NCBI RefSeq assembly: GCF_045617425.1
Contig: NZ_JAZLIO010000009.1
Span: forward strand, 124,001-188,000
From: Carnobacterium_B sp045617425
Lineage (GTDB): Bacteria; Bacillota; Bacilli; Lactobacillales; Carnobacteriaceae
Reading direction: 5' to 3'
Length of the DNA stretch: 64,000 bases
Position numbers and translations under genes: made by a program. The notes beneath the pieces are model-generated. The model ran no database searches. It was not told where the DNA came from and saw nothing but the letters and a program-made list of their open reading frames with translations. This document shows positions 1 through 8,487 of the stretch, in pieces (the first letter of the stretch is position 1; each line of letters starts with the position of its first letter).

Positions 1-56
1 CGAACTAACCTTTGTTGCATCTACTCAAACGGAAATTTACTCTAAATTAATTAAAA

Positions 57-95
57 AAACCTTATTGCGTCTACATAAACGCAATAAGGTTTTTA
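57..95 (-). terminator. Rho-independent terminator, bidirectional
   Basis: An 11-bp perfect stem (CCTTATTGCGT at 60-70 with ACGCAATAAGG at 79-89, 8-nt loop) is flanked by A-runs on the left and T-runs on the right, so it can stop transcription on both strands. On the minus strand it lies just past the DUF1002 gene. Confidence 0.85.
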
Positions 96-153
96 ATTTG
101 TCGAACAAATATTTATTTTTCAGCGAATGTTTTCTTCTTAGCGATCCTGCATC

Positions 154-1131
154 TTAATTAAATAACCCTACAATAGCATTCCATATTTGACTAAAGAAAT
201 TGCCAACTTTGTCCACTAAACCGCTATCTTCAGCTTGTTTCAAAGCATCGCCAAATTTATCTTGAACTGTATTAGATAAGTTTTTTAATTGTTCTTTTAC
301 TTCTGCAGAATCAATGGCACTTGTTTGTTGATATTTTTCAAATAAAGCCATCAATTGGTCGATTTGATCTTGTGTAACTGCATCTTGTAAATTGTTCTTT
401 TCTAACGCTTCATTAATGATGCGTTCAACATCTTCCTTCGTAGCTAGTTCACCTTGCTGCTCTTTTAATTCTGCTAAACTTTGTTTGATATCAATAATAG
501 CTTGATCAAATTTAGCAGTATCAAATTCTTCATTATCAGCATTTTCTTGTGCAATATCATTTGTTGTTTCTAATTCATCTTGCGCTACTTCCATACGTTC
601 TTGATCTAATTCTTCTCCGTTAACGTCAAAAGCTTTGTAAATACCTGTTAAGGCACTTTCTCCCGTAACTTTGCTGACACTTGCTACTTCGATTTTCACG
701 TCGTTTACTCCTGCAGTAATAGCAGCATTTGCATATTGATCTTGTGTGATTTGGCTAATGTTTTCTGGAGTTACGATTTCGACATCTACACCCTCACCAG
801 CATCTTGCTTCTGTACCAATACGGATGAAATCATACTAGATGTATTTCCTGAACCATCACCTAAATAATTGATCAAGTCTTGACCTGTCACACTTCCAAC
901 AGCTACGTTTTCTGGATTTTCAATTTCTAAAAGGTTTTCTGTTTCTGTTATTTGGCTTTCAGATAATCCACCACCATAAATAAAAGTCGGTTTACCCCAT
1001 TTTTCATCTACTACTGTTGTATCGATCCCATTTGTCGTTGCACTAGCAGATTGCGGCATAACAAGTAAAGATGCGCCCAATAAACTCATTGATGCTAAAG
1101 CTGTTAGTCCAATTTTTTTAACCTGTTTCAT
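154..1131 (-). CDS. Secreted DUF1002 (YpuA-like) protein
   Basis: Predicted secreted protein of 325 residues. The start is the ATG at 1131 because GGAGGG lies 7 bases upstream; the longer frame starts inside that ribosome binding site. Residues 1-31 form a classic signal peptide: a Lys-rich start, a hydrophobic core, and an AxA-type site ending SASA. The rest resembles the DUF1002 family (YpuA of Bacillus): a glycine-rich N-terminal half, then a helical acidic stretch from about residue 185 with many Glu, Gln and Asp, and a short hydrophobic C-terminus (IWNAIVGLFN). No enzymatic motif is visible and the function of the family is unknown. It stands alone, with its own terminator downstream. 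Family assignment is from memory of YpuA and fairly confident; role unknown. Confidence 0.8.
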   Translation of the reverse strand: MKQVKKIGLTALASMSLLGASLLVMPQSASATTNGIDTTVVDEKWGKPTFIYGGGLSESQITETENLLEIENPENVAVGSVTGQDLINYLGDGSGNTSSMISSVLVQKQDAGEGVDVEIVTPENISQITQDQYANAAITAGVNDVKIEVASVSKVTGESALTGIYKAFDVNGEELDQERMEVAQDELETTNDIAQENADNEEFDTAKFDQAIIDIKQSLAELKEQQGELATKEDVERIINEALEKNNLQDAVTQDQIDQLMALFEKYQQTSAIDSAEVKEQLKNLSNTVQDKFGDALKQAEDSGLVDKVGNFFSQIWNAIVGLFN

Positions 1132-1248
1132 TTTAAAACCCTCCATCACATTTTTTTGCTTGTTTGTAGTTATTGACTTTATTCTTATAGCCAGTATACC
1201 TAAATCTTCTTAAGAAATATCTAAGGCTTTAGACCTAAATAATGAAAT

Positions 1249-1283
1249 AAAAAAAATGATTCAGGAAATTATCCCAAATCATT
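1249..1283 (-). terminator. Orphan minus-strand terminator
   Basis: On the minus strand AATGATT (1283-1277) pairs with AATCATT (1261-1255), with an inner GG/CC, followed by a run of eight T. No gene on the minus strand ends just upstream; the next upstream gene already has its own terminator at 1662-1707. It may end a small non-coding transcript. Confidence 0.5.
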
Positions 1284-1661
1284 CCCAACAAATTATGTGC
1301 AAGCATTACCCCTCCAAAGCAATTTTATGAAATAAACGAAATAATTGCTGTTCAAAAAATTGTCAGGTTCATTTGCTTTGTGTGATTACTAAGTACCTTT
1401 AGGATAGCAAACTCTTTTAAAGTTGTCCAAACAAACTTTATTACTTTCTTAATAAATCGAAGAAATAACCGGTAAAATGGTTTTTTTTATAAACAAACTT
1501 TAAATCAATTCGATTATAAGCGCTATTTTGTAAGCATTTTCCGACCTATTCCAATTTGAATTTGGTTAGTCAAATTTCCGTCACTTTTTTAATTTTTTTT
1601 TTAATAACTTGTGATTATTTAGAAGATAAACATTAATCACCACTATTAAAAATAGAGTGCT
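1284..1661. other. AT-rich intergenic region, possible small transcript
   Basis: No convincing gene. A perfect TATAAT is present on the minus strand at 1518-1513, with only a weak -35 (GAAAAT), and the orphan terminator lies about 260 bases further on. A 24-codon minus-strand frame with a GGAGGGG site begins near 1310 but runs through the terminator hairpin, so it is not called as a gene. Confidence 0.3.
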
Positions 1662-1707
1662 AAAAAATCATTACACTTCAAAATAAAATTCATTTTGAGG
1701 TGCAATG
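1662..1707 (-). terminator. Rho-independent terminator after the liv operon
   Basis: A 16-bp stem with few mismatches (1669-1684 with 1692-1707) is followed on the minus strand by a T-rich run. It begins 6 bases after the stop codon of the CBS-ACT gene and ends the liv transcript. Confidence 0.85.
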
Positions 1708-1712
1708 GGTCT

Positions 1713-2378
1713 TTAATTATTGTTATTTATTTTTCCTTCTTTATAAACTGCTGAACTAACGGTATATCCACTTGTAGTTATAATTTCTTTTATCGCGTTT
1801 ATGTCCGGACTGTCCATTTGAATGATTACTTGTGTAAAATAATCTTTTCGGTAAACAGCAATCTGATTGATACTTATTTGAGCTTCCGCTAAAATATTTG
1901 TGATGTCCTCAAGAATTCCTGGATGGTCTTCAGGAATATCAATAACTATCCGACTTCCTTTATTGTTGTACCCCATAATGTCAATAAAAGCACTAAAGAT
2001 ATCTTTATCCGTAATAATACCTACAATTTTATTTTCCTCTTCTACTACCGGTAACACACCTACTTCTTGGTCACGCATACGAGCTGCAGCTTCTTCTAAT
2101 AAATCATCTTCCTGAACAGTAAGAACCCTTTTCTGCATGATATCGCCAACTTTAGTTTTAGTCAGTAAATAATTCATTTCATGAATGCTCAAACTTGTCG
2201 CTGTAGAAGGAGAGTTTTCTTGAATGATTTCTTGTGTAACCAAACCAACCATTCGTCCATTTTTTACTACGGGCAAACGATGAAAGTCGTTTTCCTTCAT
2301 AATATCAAGCGCTTCTAAGACTTTTGTTTCTTCTGAAACAGTCACAACAGTTGATGTCATATAACTTTTTACGTCCAT
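1713..2378 (-). CDS. CBS-pair and ACT domain protein (AcuB-like)
   Basis: Predicted cytoplasmic regulator of 221 residues. It has two CBS motifs in the first 135 residues (from DVKSYM and from VGDIMQKRVLTVQ) and an ACT domain from about residue 140 (GSRIVIDIPEDHPGILEDI). This is the layout of Bacillus AcuB and of the livF-linked proteins of Enterococcus and Streptococcus. CBS pairs usually bind adenine nucleotides and ACT domains amino acids, so a role in sensing energy or branched-chain amino acid state is plausible but inferred. It follows livF by 3 bases with a strong GGGAGG site overlapping the livF stop, so it is translated from the liv transcript. Domain calls are firm; ligand and target are unknown. 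Confidence 0.88.
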   Translation of the reverse strand: MDVKSYMTSTVVTVSEETKVLEALDIMKENDFHRLPVVKNGRMVGLVTQEIIQENSPSTATSLSIHEMNYLLTKTKVGDIMQKRVLTVQEDDLLEEAAARMRDQEVGVLPVVEEENKIVGIITDKDIFSAFIDIMGYNNKGSRIVIDIPEDHPGILEDITNILAEAQISINQIAVYRKDYFTQVIIQMDSPDINAIKEIITTSGYTVSSAVYKEGKINNNN

Positions 2379-2381
2379 TCC

Positions 2382-3086
2382 TTAACCTCCCAAATAAGCT
2401 TTTTGTACTTCATCACTCGCTAACAACTCTTTACCTGTACCGGTTTGTACTACTTTACCTGTCTCTAAAACATACCCACGGTGAGCAATTTCTAGAGCGA
2501 CTTTTGCATTTTGTTCAATCAATAAAACCGTTGTACCTTGGTTATTGATCATTTGAATAATATTAAAAATTTCTTTAATAAAAAGAGGGGCTAATCCCAT
2601 TGAAGGTTCATCCAACAACAATAATTTTGGTCTAGACATCAATGCTCGTCCCATGGCAACCATTTGTTGTTCTCCACCAGATAGAGTTGCTGTATCCTGC
2701 TTTTTACGTTCTTCTAAGACTGGAAAACGATCAAATACCATTTTTAAATCTTTTTGAATCTCACTTTTGTCTTTTCTAAGAAAGGCTCCCATCTCTAAGT
2801 TCTCCATTACTGTCATCCCTTTGAAAACATGTCTTCCTTCTGGAACTTGAGAAATACCCAATTGAACAATTTTACGCGTTGACTCTTTTTGTATCGGTCG
2901 ATCATTGAAGAAAATTTCACCTGATTTTGGGCGATGCAAACCAGAAATAGCCTTTAAAACCGTTGATTTCCCAGCACCATTAGCACCGATTAAAGAAACG
3001 ATTTCTCCTTTTTGGACTTCAAAATTAATTTCTTTAGTGGCTTGAATCACACCATAATAAACGGATAAATCTTTTACTTTTAACAT
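2382..3086 (-). CDS. livF: Branched-chain amino acid ABC transporter, ATPase LivF
   Basis: ATP-binding subunit of the high-affinity Leu/Ile/Val importer, 234 residues, the usual LivF length. Walker A is GANGAGKST near residue 35, the signature is LSGGEQQM near 130, and Walker B LLLLDEPSMGL near 155. The start ATG lies 2 bases after the livG stop, with its ribosome site inside the livG end. It sits fourth of four transport genes after livH, livM and livG, and is followed by the CBS-ACT gene. LivF is told from LivG by its short length and by the MGLAPLFI segment after Walker B. Confidence 0.95.
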   Translation of the reverse strand: MLKVKDLSVYYGVIQATKEINFEVQKGEIVSLIGANGAGKSTVLKAISGLHRPKSGEIFFNDRPIQKESTRKIVQLGISQVPEGRHVFKGMTVMENLEMGAFLRKDKSEIQKDLKMVFDRFPVLEERKKQDTATLSGGEQQMVAMGRALMSRPKLLLLDEPSMGLAPLFIKEIFNIIQMINNQGTTVLLIEQNAKVALEIAHRGYVLETGKVVQTGTGKELLASDEVQKAYLGG

Positions 3087-3088
3087 GT

Positions 3089-3862
3089 CTATTCACCACC
3101 TAAATAAGCTTTGATAACAGCTTCATTGTTCTTGATTTCCTCAGGTGTTCCATGAGCAATCATTCTGCCGTATTCCAATACATAAATACGTTCGCATACA
3201 TCCATGACTAAAGACATATCGTGTTCAATTAATAAAATCGTAATTTTAAATTCTTTTTGTATTTGTCGAATCAATGCTGTCAAATTAGCCGTTTCTTGCG
3301 GATTCATTCCAGCAGCTGGTTCATCTAAAAATAAAATTTTGGGTCTAGTAGCTAATGCTCGAACGATTTCTAATCTTCGTTGTTCTCCATATGGTAAATT
3401 TTTTGCCAATTCCTCTGTTTTTGTTTCTAAATTAAACAAAGCTAACAGTTCAAGGGCTTCTTCACGCAATTTTTTTTCTGATTGATAATAGGCAGGCGTT
3501 CTAAGGATACTAGCTAGAGTTCCTACTTTATTTTTTTCATGCATACCAATCAAAACATTGTCTAATACAGACAAATCTTTAAACAATCGAATATTTTGAA
3601 ACGTTCTGCCTAATCCCATAGATGTGATTGTATACGTTTTTTGCTTGATCAATGAAGTTTTCTTACCTTCTACTTCTAAATCAATTGCTCCTTCAGTTGG
3701 CTCATAAACCCCTGTTAACAAATTAAATAACGTTGTTTTTCCGGCACCATTTGGACCGATCAAGCCAACTAATTCGTTGTCCTCTAATTCCATATTGACC
3801 ATAGAGACAGCAGACAGCCCACCGAAATTTTTGGTTAATTGTTTTACTTCTAGTAAACTCAT
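3089..3862 (-). CDS. livG: Branched-chain amino acid ABC transporter, ATPase LivG
   Basis: Second ATPase of the importer, about 257 residues. Walker A GPNGAGKTT, LivG-type insert before the signature, signature LPYGEQRRLEI (a normal LivG variant of LSGGQ) and Walker B ILFLDEPAAGMNP are all visible. The ATG at 3862 is chosen because AAGGG lies 8 bases upstream; a GTG 9 bases earlier overlaps the livM stop. The gene nearly abuts livM and livF, which implies translational coupling. It should pair with LivF on the cytoplasmic side of the LivHM channel. Confidence 0.95.
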   Translation of the reverse strand: MSLLEVKQLTKNFGGLSAVSMVNMELEDNELVGLIGPNGAGKTTLFNLLTGVYEPTEGAIDLEVEGKKTSLIKQKTYTITSMGLGRTFQNIRLFKDLSVLDNVLIGMHEKNKVGTLASILRTPAYYQSEKKLREEALELLALFNLETKTEELAKNLPYGEQRRLEIVRALATRPKILFLDEPAAGMNPQETANLTALIRQIQKEFKITILLIEHDMSLVMDVCERIYVLEYGRMIAHGTPEEIKNNEAVIKAYLGGE

Positions 3863-3867
3863 TCTGC

Positions 3868-4833
3868 TCACCCTTTTTTCATAGAAGATTTTTTATTCTT
3901 GCGGTCTAGTAATTTTGAAATCGTAAATTCTTTTGTTCCTAATAATCCAGAGGGTTTAAAGACCATAATAGCCACTAGTGCAACCGAATAGATGATCATT
4001 CTCAACTGTCCAAACGGCTGCAGATAAACATTGAGTATTCCTAACACGATTGCTGCAACAACACTTCCTGTCATACTGCCTAATCCACCAAAAACAACGA
4101 TAATCAAAATATCAACAGATTTCATAAAAGTAAAATCTGATGGACGGATAACACTGAAATAAGAAGCATGCAATCCACCTGCTATTGCTGCTGAAGCTGC
4201 TCCTAAAACAAAAGCAATAATTTTATATTTTGTTGTATTGATCCCCATTGATTCTGCTGCAATTTCATCTTCACGGATAGAAATCGTTGCTCGTCCCGGG
4301 CTACTCTTAATATAGTTTATTAGTATGATCATAGAAATAACAATGAATGCAAATGTGATTTGCCAAGTGGCAATAAAGGGAATTCCACTTAATCCCGCAG
4401 CTCCATTTGTTACCTCATCCATATTTAAAATAACGATTCGGATAATTTCAGCTACACCTAGAGTAGCGATAGCTAAATAATCCCCTTTTAATCTTAAAGT
4501 TGGAATCCCCACTAATAAGGCAACTATGCTGGCCACTGTAATCCCTAATAGAATTCCACCAAAAAGACCAAATACAGTAGGGTATTTAATGCTGATGATT
4601 CCAGTACAGTAAGCTCCAATAGCCATAAACCCTGCATGACCCAGTGAGAACTGACCAGAAAAACCAATGATCAAGTTCAATCCTGTTGCTAAAATGACAT
4701 TGATTAAAATAGTCATCAAGGTAATTTCATAAAAAGCGTTAATGATTCCCGTAGTTGTCCCAATTTGAATGAGGGTATAAATGGCTGCAATAAAAATGAG
4801 CCAACCAAGATTTTTTTTATTAAATTGTTTCAT
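3868..4833 (-). CDS. livM: Branched-chain amino acid ABC transporter, permease LivM
   Basis: Membrane permease of about 321 residues with roughly nine hydrophobic segments. The LivM hallmark is seen around GLNLIIGFSGQFSLGHAGFM (near residue 55), and the EAA-type coupling region AAESMGINTTKYK near residue 195. The ATG at 4833 is preferred because AGGTG precedes it; a GTG at 4842 is the alternative and would abut the livH stop. The Lys-rich tail ends in the TGA that overlaps the livG ribosome site. Confidence 0.94.
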   Translation of the reverse strand: MKQFNKKNLGWLIFIAAIYTLIQIGTTTGIINAFYEITLMTILINVILATGLNLIIGFSGQFSLGHAGFMAIGAYCTGIISIKYPTVFGLFGGILLGITVASIVALLVGIPTLRLKGDYLAIATLGVAEIIRIVILNMDEVTNGAAGLSGIPFIATWQITFAFIVISMIILINYIKSSPGRATISIREDEIAAESMGINTTKYKIIAFVLGAASAAIAGGLHASYFSVIRPSDFTFMKSVDILIIVVFGGLGSMTGSVVAAIVLGILNVYLQPFGQLRMIIYSVALVAIMVFKPSGLLGTKEFTISKLLDRKNKKSSMKKG

Positions 4834-4842
4834 TTTTATCAC

Positions 4843-5721
4843 CTACACTTTCTCTTTTACATTTTTGCCAAGTAATCCTGATGGTTTAAAGATAAGAATA
4901 ATAATTAAAATCAAGTAGACTACAGCATCTTTGATCATTGAGCCACCATATCCACTAACCAATGTTTCGATGATTCCAATTGTAAATCCACCGAACATGG
5001 CTCCAGGTATGATACCAATACCTCCTAATACAGCTGCAATAAAGGCTTTTAATCCTGGTGCATATCCCATCATCGGTTCAATTGAATTGTAATACAAACC
5101 CACTAAAACTCCGGCTGCTCCAGCTAATGATGAACCTAGTGCAAAAGTAAATGAAATTACATTATCAACATTGATTCCCATTAAACGAGCGGCATCTGCA
5201 TCTGTACTAACAGCGCGCATAGCTTTTCCCATTTTCGTTTTTTGAACAATGAGCTGTAGTGCTAACATTAGAATAATCGTTGTGGCAAAAATCATAATTT
5301 GTGTCTGACTAACTTGTAATCCAGCAAATTCATATACTTTATTTTCAATGACTTGAGGAAAAGCCCTTGTTTCCGAACCCACCAAGTAAATCATGCCATT
5401 TTGTAATAAATAAGACATCCCAATTGCGGTGATCAAAGCCGCAACACGAGTAGCATTGCGCAATGGTTTATAAGCAATTCGTTCAATTAAAACGCCTAAT
5501 ACAGCACAAAAAACCATGGATACGATTAAGGCTGGTAAAAAACTGAGATTAAACGAGTTTATCGCTGTATACCCAACAAATGCACCAACCATATAAATAT
5601 CTCCATGAGCAAAGTTAATTAATTTAATAATGCCATAAACCATGGTATATCCTAATGCAATCAAGGCATAAATACTTCCCAAAGAAAGTCCGTTAATCAG
5701 TTGTTGTAAAAATGCTTCCAT
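4843..5721 (-). CDS. livH: Branched-chain amino acid ABC transporter, permease LivH
   Basis: Membrane permease of 292 residues, the normal LivH size, with about eight hydrophobic segments. Typical LivH features are LINGLSLGSIYALIALGYTM at the N-terminus, INFAHGDIYM, and the coupling segment DADAARLMGINVDNV. It is the first permease gene after the binding protein, separated from it by a hairpin. It forms the channel together with LivM. Confidence 0.94.
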   Translation of the reverse strand: MEAFLQQLINGLSLGSIYALIALGYTMVYGIIKLINFAHGDIYMVGAFVGYTAINSFNLSFLPALIVSMVFCAVLGVLIERIAYKPLRNATRVAALITAIGMSYLLQNGMIYLVGSETRAFPQVIENKVYEFAGLQVSQTQIMIFATTIILMLALQLIVQKTKMGKAMRAVSTDADAARLMGINVDNVISFTFALGSSLAGAAGVLVGLYYNSIEPMMGYAPGLKAFIAAVLGGIGIIPGAMFGGFTIGIIETLVSGYGGSMIKDAVVYLILIIILIFKPSGLLGKNVKEKV

Positions 5722-5751
5722 AATATGGCACCTCTTTTCATTTTAAATATT

Positions 5752-5786
5752 AAAAGGTGCTAAGCAAAACTCGCTTTGCACCTTTT
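5752..5786 (-). promoter_or_regulatory. Intercistronic hairpin between livJ and livH
   Basis: On the minus strand AAAAGGTGC (5786-5778) pairs with GCACCTTTT (5760-5752), extended by AAGC/GCTT. It sits between the binding-protein gene and the permease genes. Such hairpins in ABC importer operons stabilise the upstream mRNA or partly stop transcription, so that the binding protein exceeds the permease; that role is inferred here. The run after the stem has only a few T, so it should be leaky. Confidence 0.6.
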
Positions 5787-5797
5787 AATTTGAATAT

Positions 5798-6943
5798 TTA
5801 GGGCGTAACTTCAGTATTTCCTACTTCGACACCGTCTTGTAATTCGATAACTAAAGTTGATTTTACAGGATTATGGTCTTCGTCAAATATAAAAGTACCC
5901 GTAACGCCATCAAATTCACTCATCTCTTCAAGTGCTGCGGTGATTGCTTCTGGAGTGGCTTCTCCAGCTTCTTCAATTGATTGAGCTACAAGGTAAGCTG
6001 TATCATATGCAAGAGCTGCAAACATATCTGGTTCTGCATCGTATTCAGCTTGGTAAGCTTCAATAAATTCTTTTACTTGAGCATCTTCACTATTTGGAGA
6101 GTAATGTGCTGAGTAATAAACATTATCAACATTCTCTGTTCCAGCTAATTCAAGTAATGCTTGGTTCCCAAATCCATCTGCACCTAATATAGGCTGTGTA
6201 ATTCCCATTTCACGGGCTTGCTTAATGATTAAACCAGCTTGGTTATAATAACCAGGCAAGTAGATAAAATCAAAATCAAGATCTTTGATACGAGTTAAAA
6301 TAGCGTTAAAATCCGTATCATCTGCAGTAAAGTTTTCTTCTGCTACGATTTCCCCTTCAAATGCACCTTCAAAAGCTTTTGTTAAACCCAATGCGTAGTC
6401 GCTTGAGCTATCGCCGATAACCACAGCTTTCTCAGCTCCTAGTTCACTTGTTGCAAATTCTGCTAAAGCAATTCCTTGAAAAGAATCTTGAAACGATGTA
6501 CGGAAAATATTTGGTTGAACTTTACCACTCTCGTCAACGGTCAAACTATCATCTGTACCAGACGGAGTAACTAAACTAACACCTGCTCTTGTTACAGCAG
6601 GAGTCGAAGCTTTAACGGCTCCAGTGGTTGCTGGTCCAACAATCACAACTGCTTCATCTTGAGTCGCTAATTTTGTTGCGATACTAGCAGCTTCGGTATT
6701 ATCTGATTTTGTATCGTATTCAATTAAATTAATTTGCTTATCTAATACGCCACCATTTTCATTTATCTCTTTAATTGCTAAGTTGACAGCATTTGCTTCA
6801 GCCGTCCCATAAGCTGATACTTCTCCCGTTTTTTCAAACATTGAACCAATTGTGATCTCGTCTGTGTTACTCCCACTTCCAGTACCACACGCTGTTGCCA
6901 ATAATGAAAGAGACGCAAGCCCCATTACAAATCTTTTTTTCAT
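5798..6943 (-). CDS. livJ: Branched-chain amino acid-binding lipoprotein LivJ
   Basis: Substrate-binding protein of the importer, 381 residues. The start at 6943 is set by a GGGGG site 8 bases upstream; the longer frame adds eight residues without a site. A lipoprotein signal peptide ends in LLATAC, with Cys19 as the acylated residue. The mature part is a type I periplasmic-binding fold: TIGSMFEKTGEVSAYG at the N-terminus, GPATTGAVKASTPAV, then the second lobe with DGFGNQALLELAG and the typical AALAYDTAYLVAQSIEEAG near the end. It is first in the operon and directly behind the CodY-overlapped promoter. Leu/Ile/Val specificity is inferred from the LivHMGF partners. Confidence 0.93.
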   Translation of the reverse strand: MKKRFVMGLASLSLLATACGTGSGSNTDEITIGSMFEKTGEVSAYGTAEANAVNLAIKEINENGGVLDKQINLIEYDTKSDNTEAASIATKLATQDEAVVIVGPATTGAVKASTPAVTRAGVSLVTPSGTDDSLTVDESGKVQPNIFRTSFQDSFQGIALAEFATSELGAEKAVVIGDSSSDYALGLTKAFEGAFEGEIVAEENFTADDTDFNAILTRIKDLDFDFIYLPGYYNQAGLIIKQAREMGITQPILGADGFGNQALLELAGTENVDNVYYSAHYSPNSEDAQVKEFIEAYQAEYDAEPDMFAALAYDTAYLVAQSIEEAGEATPEAITAALEEMSEFDGVTGTFIFDEDHNPVKSTLVIELQDGVEVGNTEVTP

Positions 6944-7043
6944 ATTCTTTTCCCCCAATTTACGCACTTGCGTTAGTTAATTTAAAAGACTTATTATTGC
7001 TTGTTTTATTAAAATATAGTAAAAATAAGATGTACTAATGATT

Positions 7044-7072
7044 AGTATAGAATATTCTGAATATTTAATCAA
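7044..7072 (-). promoter_or_regulatory. liv operon promoter with CodY-type operator
   Basis: On the minus strand the -35 is TTGATT (7072-7067) and the -10 is TATACT (7049-7044), with an ideal 17-bp spacer. The spacer holds the perfect palindrome AATATTCTGAATATT (7065-7051), which differs from the published CodY box AATTTTCWGAAAATT at two symmetric positions. CodY is the branched-chain-amino-acid and GTP responsive repressor of low-GC Firmicutes, so binding here would block RNA polymerase when Leu/Ile/Val are plentiful. The bases are seen; CodY control is inferred. The rest of the gap up to the hairpin at 7280 shows nothing else clear. Confidence 0.75.
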
Positions 7073-7279
7073 TAGAAATTCGAACTATTTTTTTTTTTAT
7101 TTTACCATTAGATTGTAAGGTTTAAACGAAATTTAAAACCTTATTATTTAAGAATCTATTTAATTCTATACTACCTAATAAGCCTTATCTAAACTAACAT
7201 TGTAGTGTTACACATTATTTTCTTAAGAAGGTATAGGTTAGACAGTCTTTTTATACAGTCATAAAAAAAATACAACTTC

Positions 7280-7313
7280 CTCAAAAAAACTGAAAATTTC
7301 AGTGTTTTCTGAG
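7280..7313 (-). terminator. Hairpin, probable terminator of the FUSC gene
   Basis: CTCA, AAAA and ACTGAA on one side pair with TTCAGT, TTTT and TGAG on the other, with two single mismatches and a 3-nt loop. It lies 53 bases past the stop codon of the leftward gene. The T-rich run begins a few bases after the stem, so its strength is uncertain. Confidence 0.55.
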
Positions 7314-7365
7314 AAAATTGTGGTTACGTAACTTAGTGAGTTGACCAAAAAGAGGTTCATGTTGA

Positions 7366-8328
7366 TTATTCACTTTTATGTTGTTCAAAAAATTCCTTTT
7401 TGATTTGAATAAACCGCGTAAAATCATTTAAAAGAATAAATAACGCAGCGCGATTTTCAAACTCTTCTCTTGTTGAAGGCAAATCGCTATTTCTAAAATC
7501 ATTTAACATGGACTGAATATCTCTTGTTAAGTCTACTACTGGATTGCTTTCATGCAGCTGGTTAGCTGTTTGATGAAGCAAACGTGCTAAGATCATATTT
7601 TGCTTCGTTGGTAAAGAACAAACACTTAAATCTATCGACATTTCTGCTAATATTTTAACTTGCTGTTGACGCATGTCAAAGTACTGAATCATATAATCCT
7701 CATTTTGACTGAACAACTGGTTATGGGACTCTGTATAAGCTATTTTTTCTGCTTTTTTTAATTCCATTTGAAGTTCTTTTAATAAAAGTTCTACTTTTTC
7801 ATTAGTGTGTCCTTCTCTTAATATCACATCAAAACTCATTAGAACTTGCTTCATCTTCTCTTCAATTTCATCTCTTAACTGCATTAATTGAGTTTCCTTG
7901 GAAGGCATATACAAATTAAATAAAATAGCGATTCCAGCCCCTATAAGCATCAATGACAACTCATTTGCGAGCCACCCAATAGAGGTACTTTGTTCCAGTA
8001 ATAAATGAGAAACAAGTACAGAACAGGGAGCAATTCCTACCTCTACCTTGAATTTATAGGCTAAAGGGATATAGATCAGAAGATACAATCCAAATACAAT
8101 AGTACTAAAGCCGAGTAATTGAAAAAGTATTGTCGCTACGCTTAATGCTAAAACTGTAGATCCTATTCGTTGAAGAGCAGTAGTAACAGAAGATTTCTTT
8201 GTATCTAATACGCTTAATATTGCTACAACTCCGGCTGACACACTATATTCTAGTTGAAATGCCTGAGCTATCAAAATCGCAATTGTTGTTGCTAATGCTA
8301 TTTTTATTGCTCGTAAAGAAACGGTCAT
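7366..8328 (-). CDS. FUSC / aromatic acid exporter family membrane protein
   Basis: Membrane protein of 320 residues with an N-terminal membrane half and a soluble C-terminal half. Residues 1-140 contain about five hydrophobic segments and start with TVSLRAIKIALATTIAILIA, typical of the ArAE_1/DUF939 family. From about 145 on the sequence is charged and helical (EKMKQVLMSF, ELKKAEKIAYTESHN), matching the family's C-terminal domain. A strong AAGGAG site precedes the ATG. Members are proposed to export small aromatic acids, but the substrate here is unknown. It is divergent from a shorter relative at 8488, and the 159-bp gap between them must hold both promoters. Confidence 0.82.
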   Translation of the reverse strand: MTVSLRAIKIALATTIAILIAQAFQLEYSVSAGVVAILSVLDTKKSSVTTALQRIGSTVLALSVATILFQLLGFSTIVFGLYLLIYIPLAYKFKVEVGIAPCSVLVSHLLLEQSTSIGWLANELSLMLIGAGIAILFNLYMPSKETQLMQLRDEIEEKMKQVLMSFDVILREGHTNEKVELLLKELQMELKKAEKIAYTESHNQLFSQNEDYMIQYFDMRQQQVKILAEMSIDLSVCSLPTKQNMILARLLHQTANQLHESNPVVDLTRDIQSMLNDFRNSDLPSTREEFENRAALFILLNDFTRFIQIKKEFFEQHKSE

Positions 8329-8487
8329 GTTGACACTCCTTTAATATAAAATCTACTTCCATCTTACCCCATTTATTTAAAATCTGAAAATTTTTCTTTG
8401 CATTTCATTTACTTATCCCTATTATTAGTACTAGATACTTTTAAGACAGAGATCTAAAATGCTATTTATAGAAAGTGATGGATCTAA

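Noticed and set aside
1238..1311. Minus-strand 24-codon frame with a GGAGGGG site upstream, a possible small peptide or type I toxin
   Set aside because: The frame runs through a terminator hairpin and its T-run, which explains the Phe-rich end; it does not match known toxin patterns such as Fst or TxpA.
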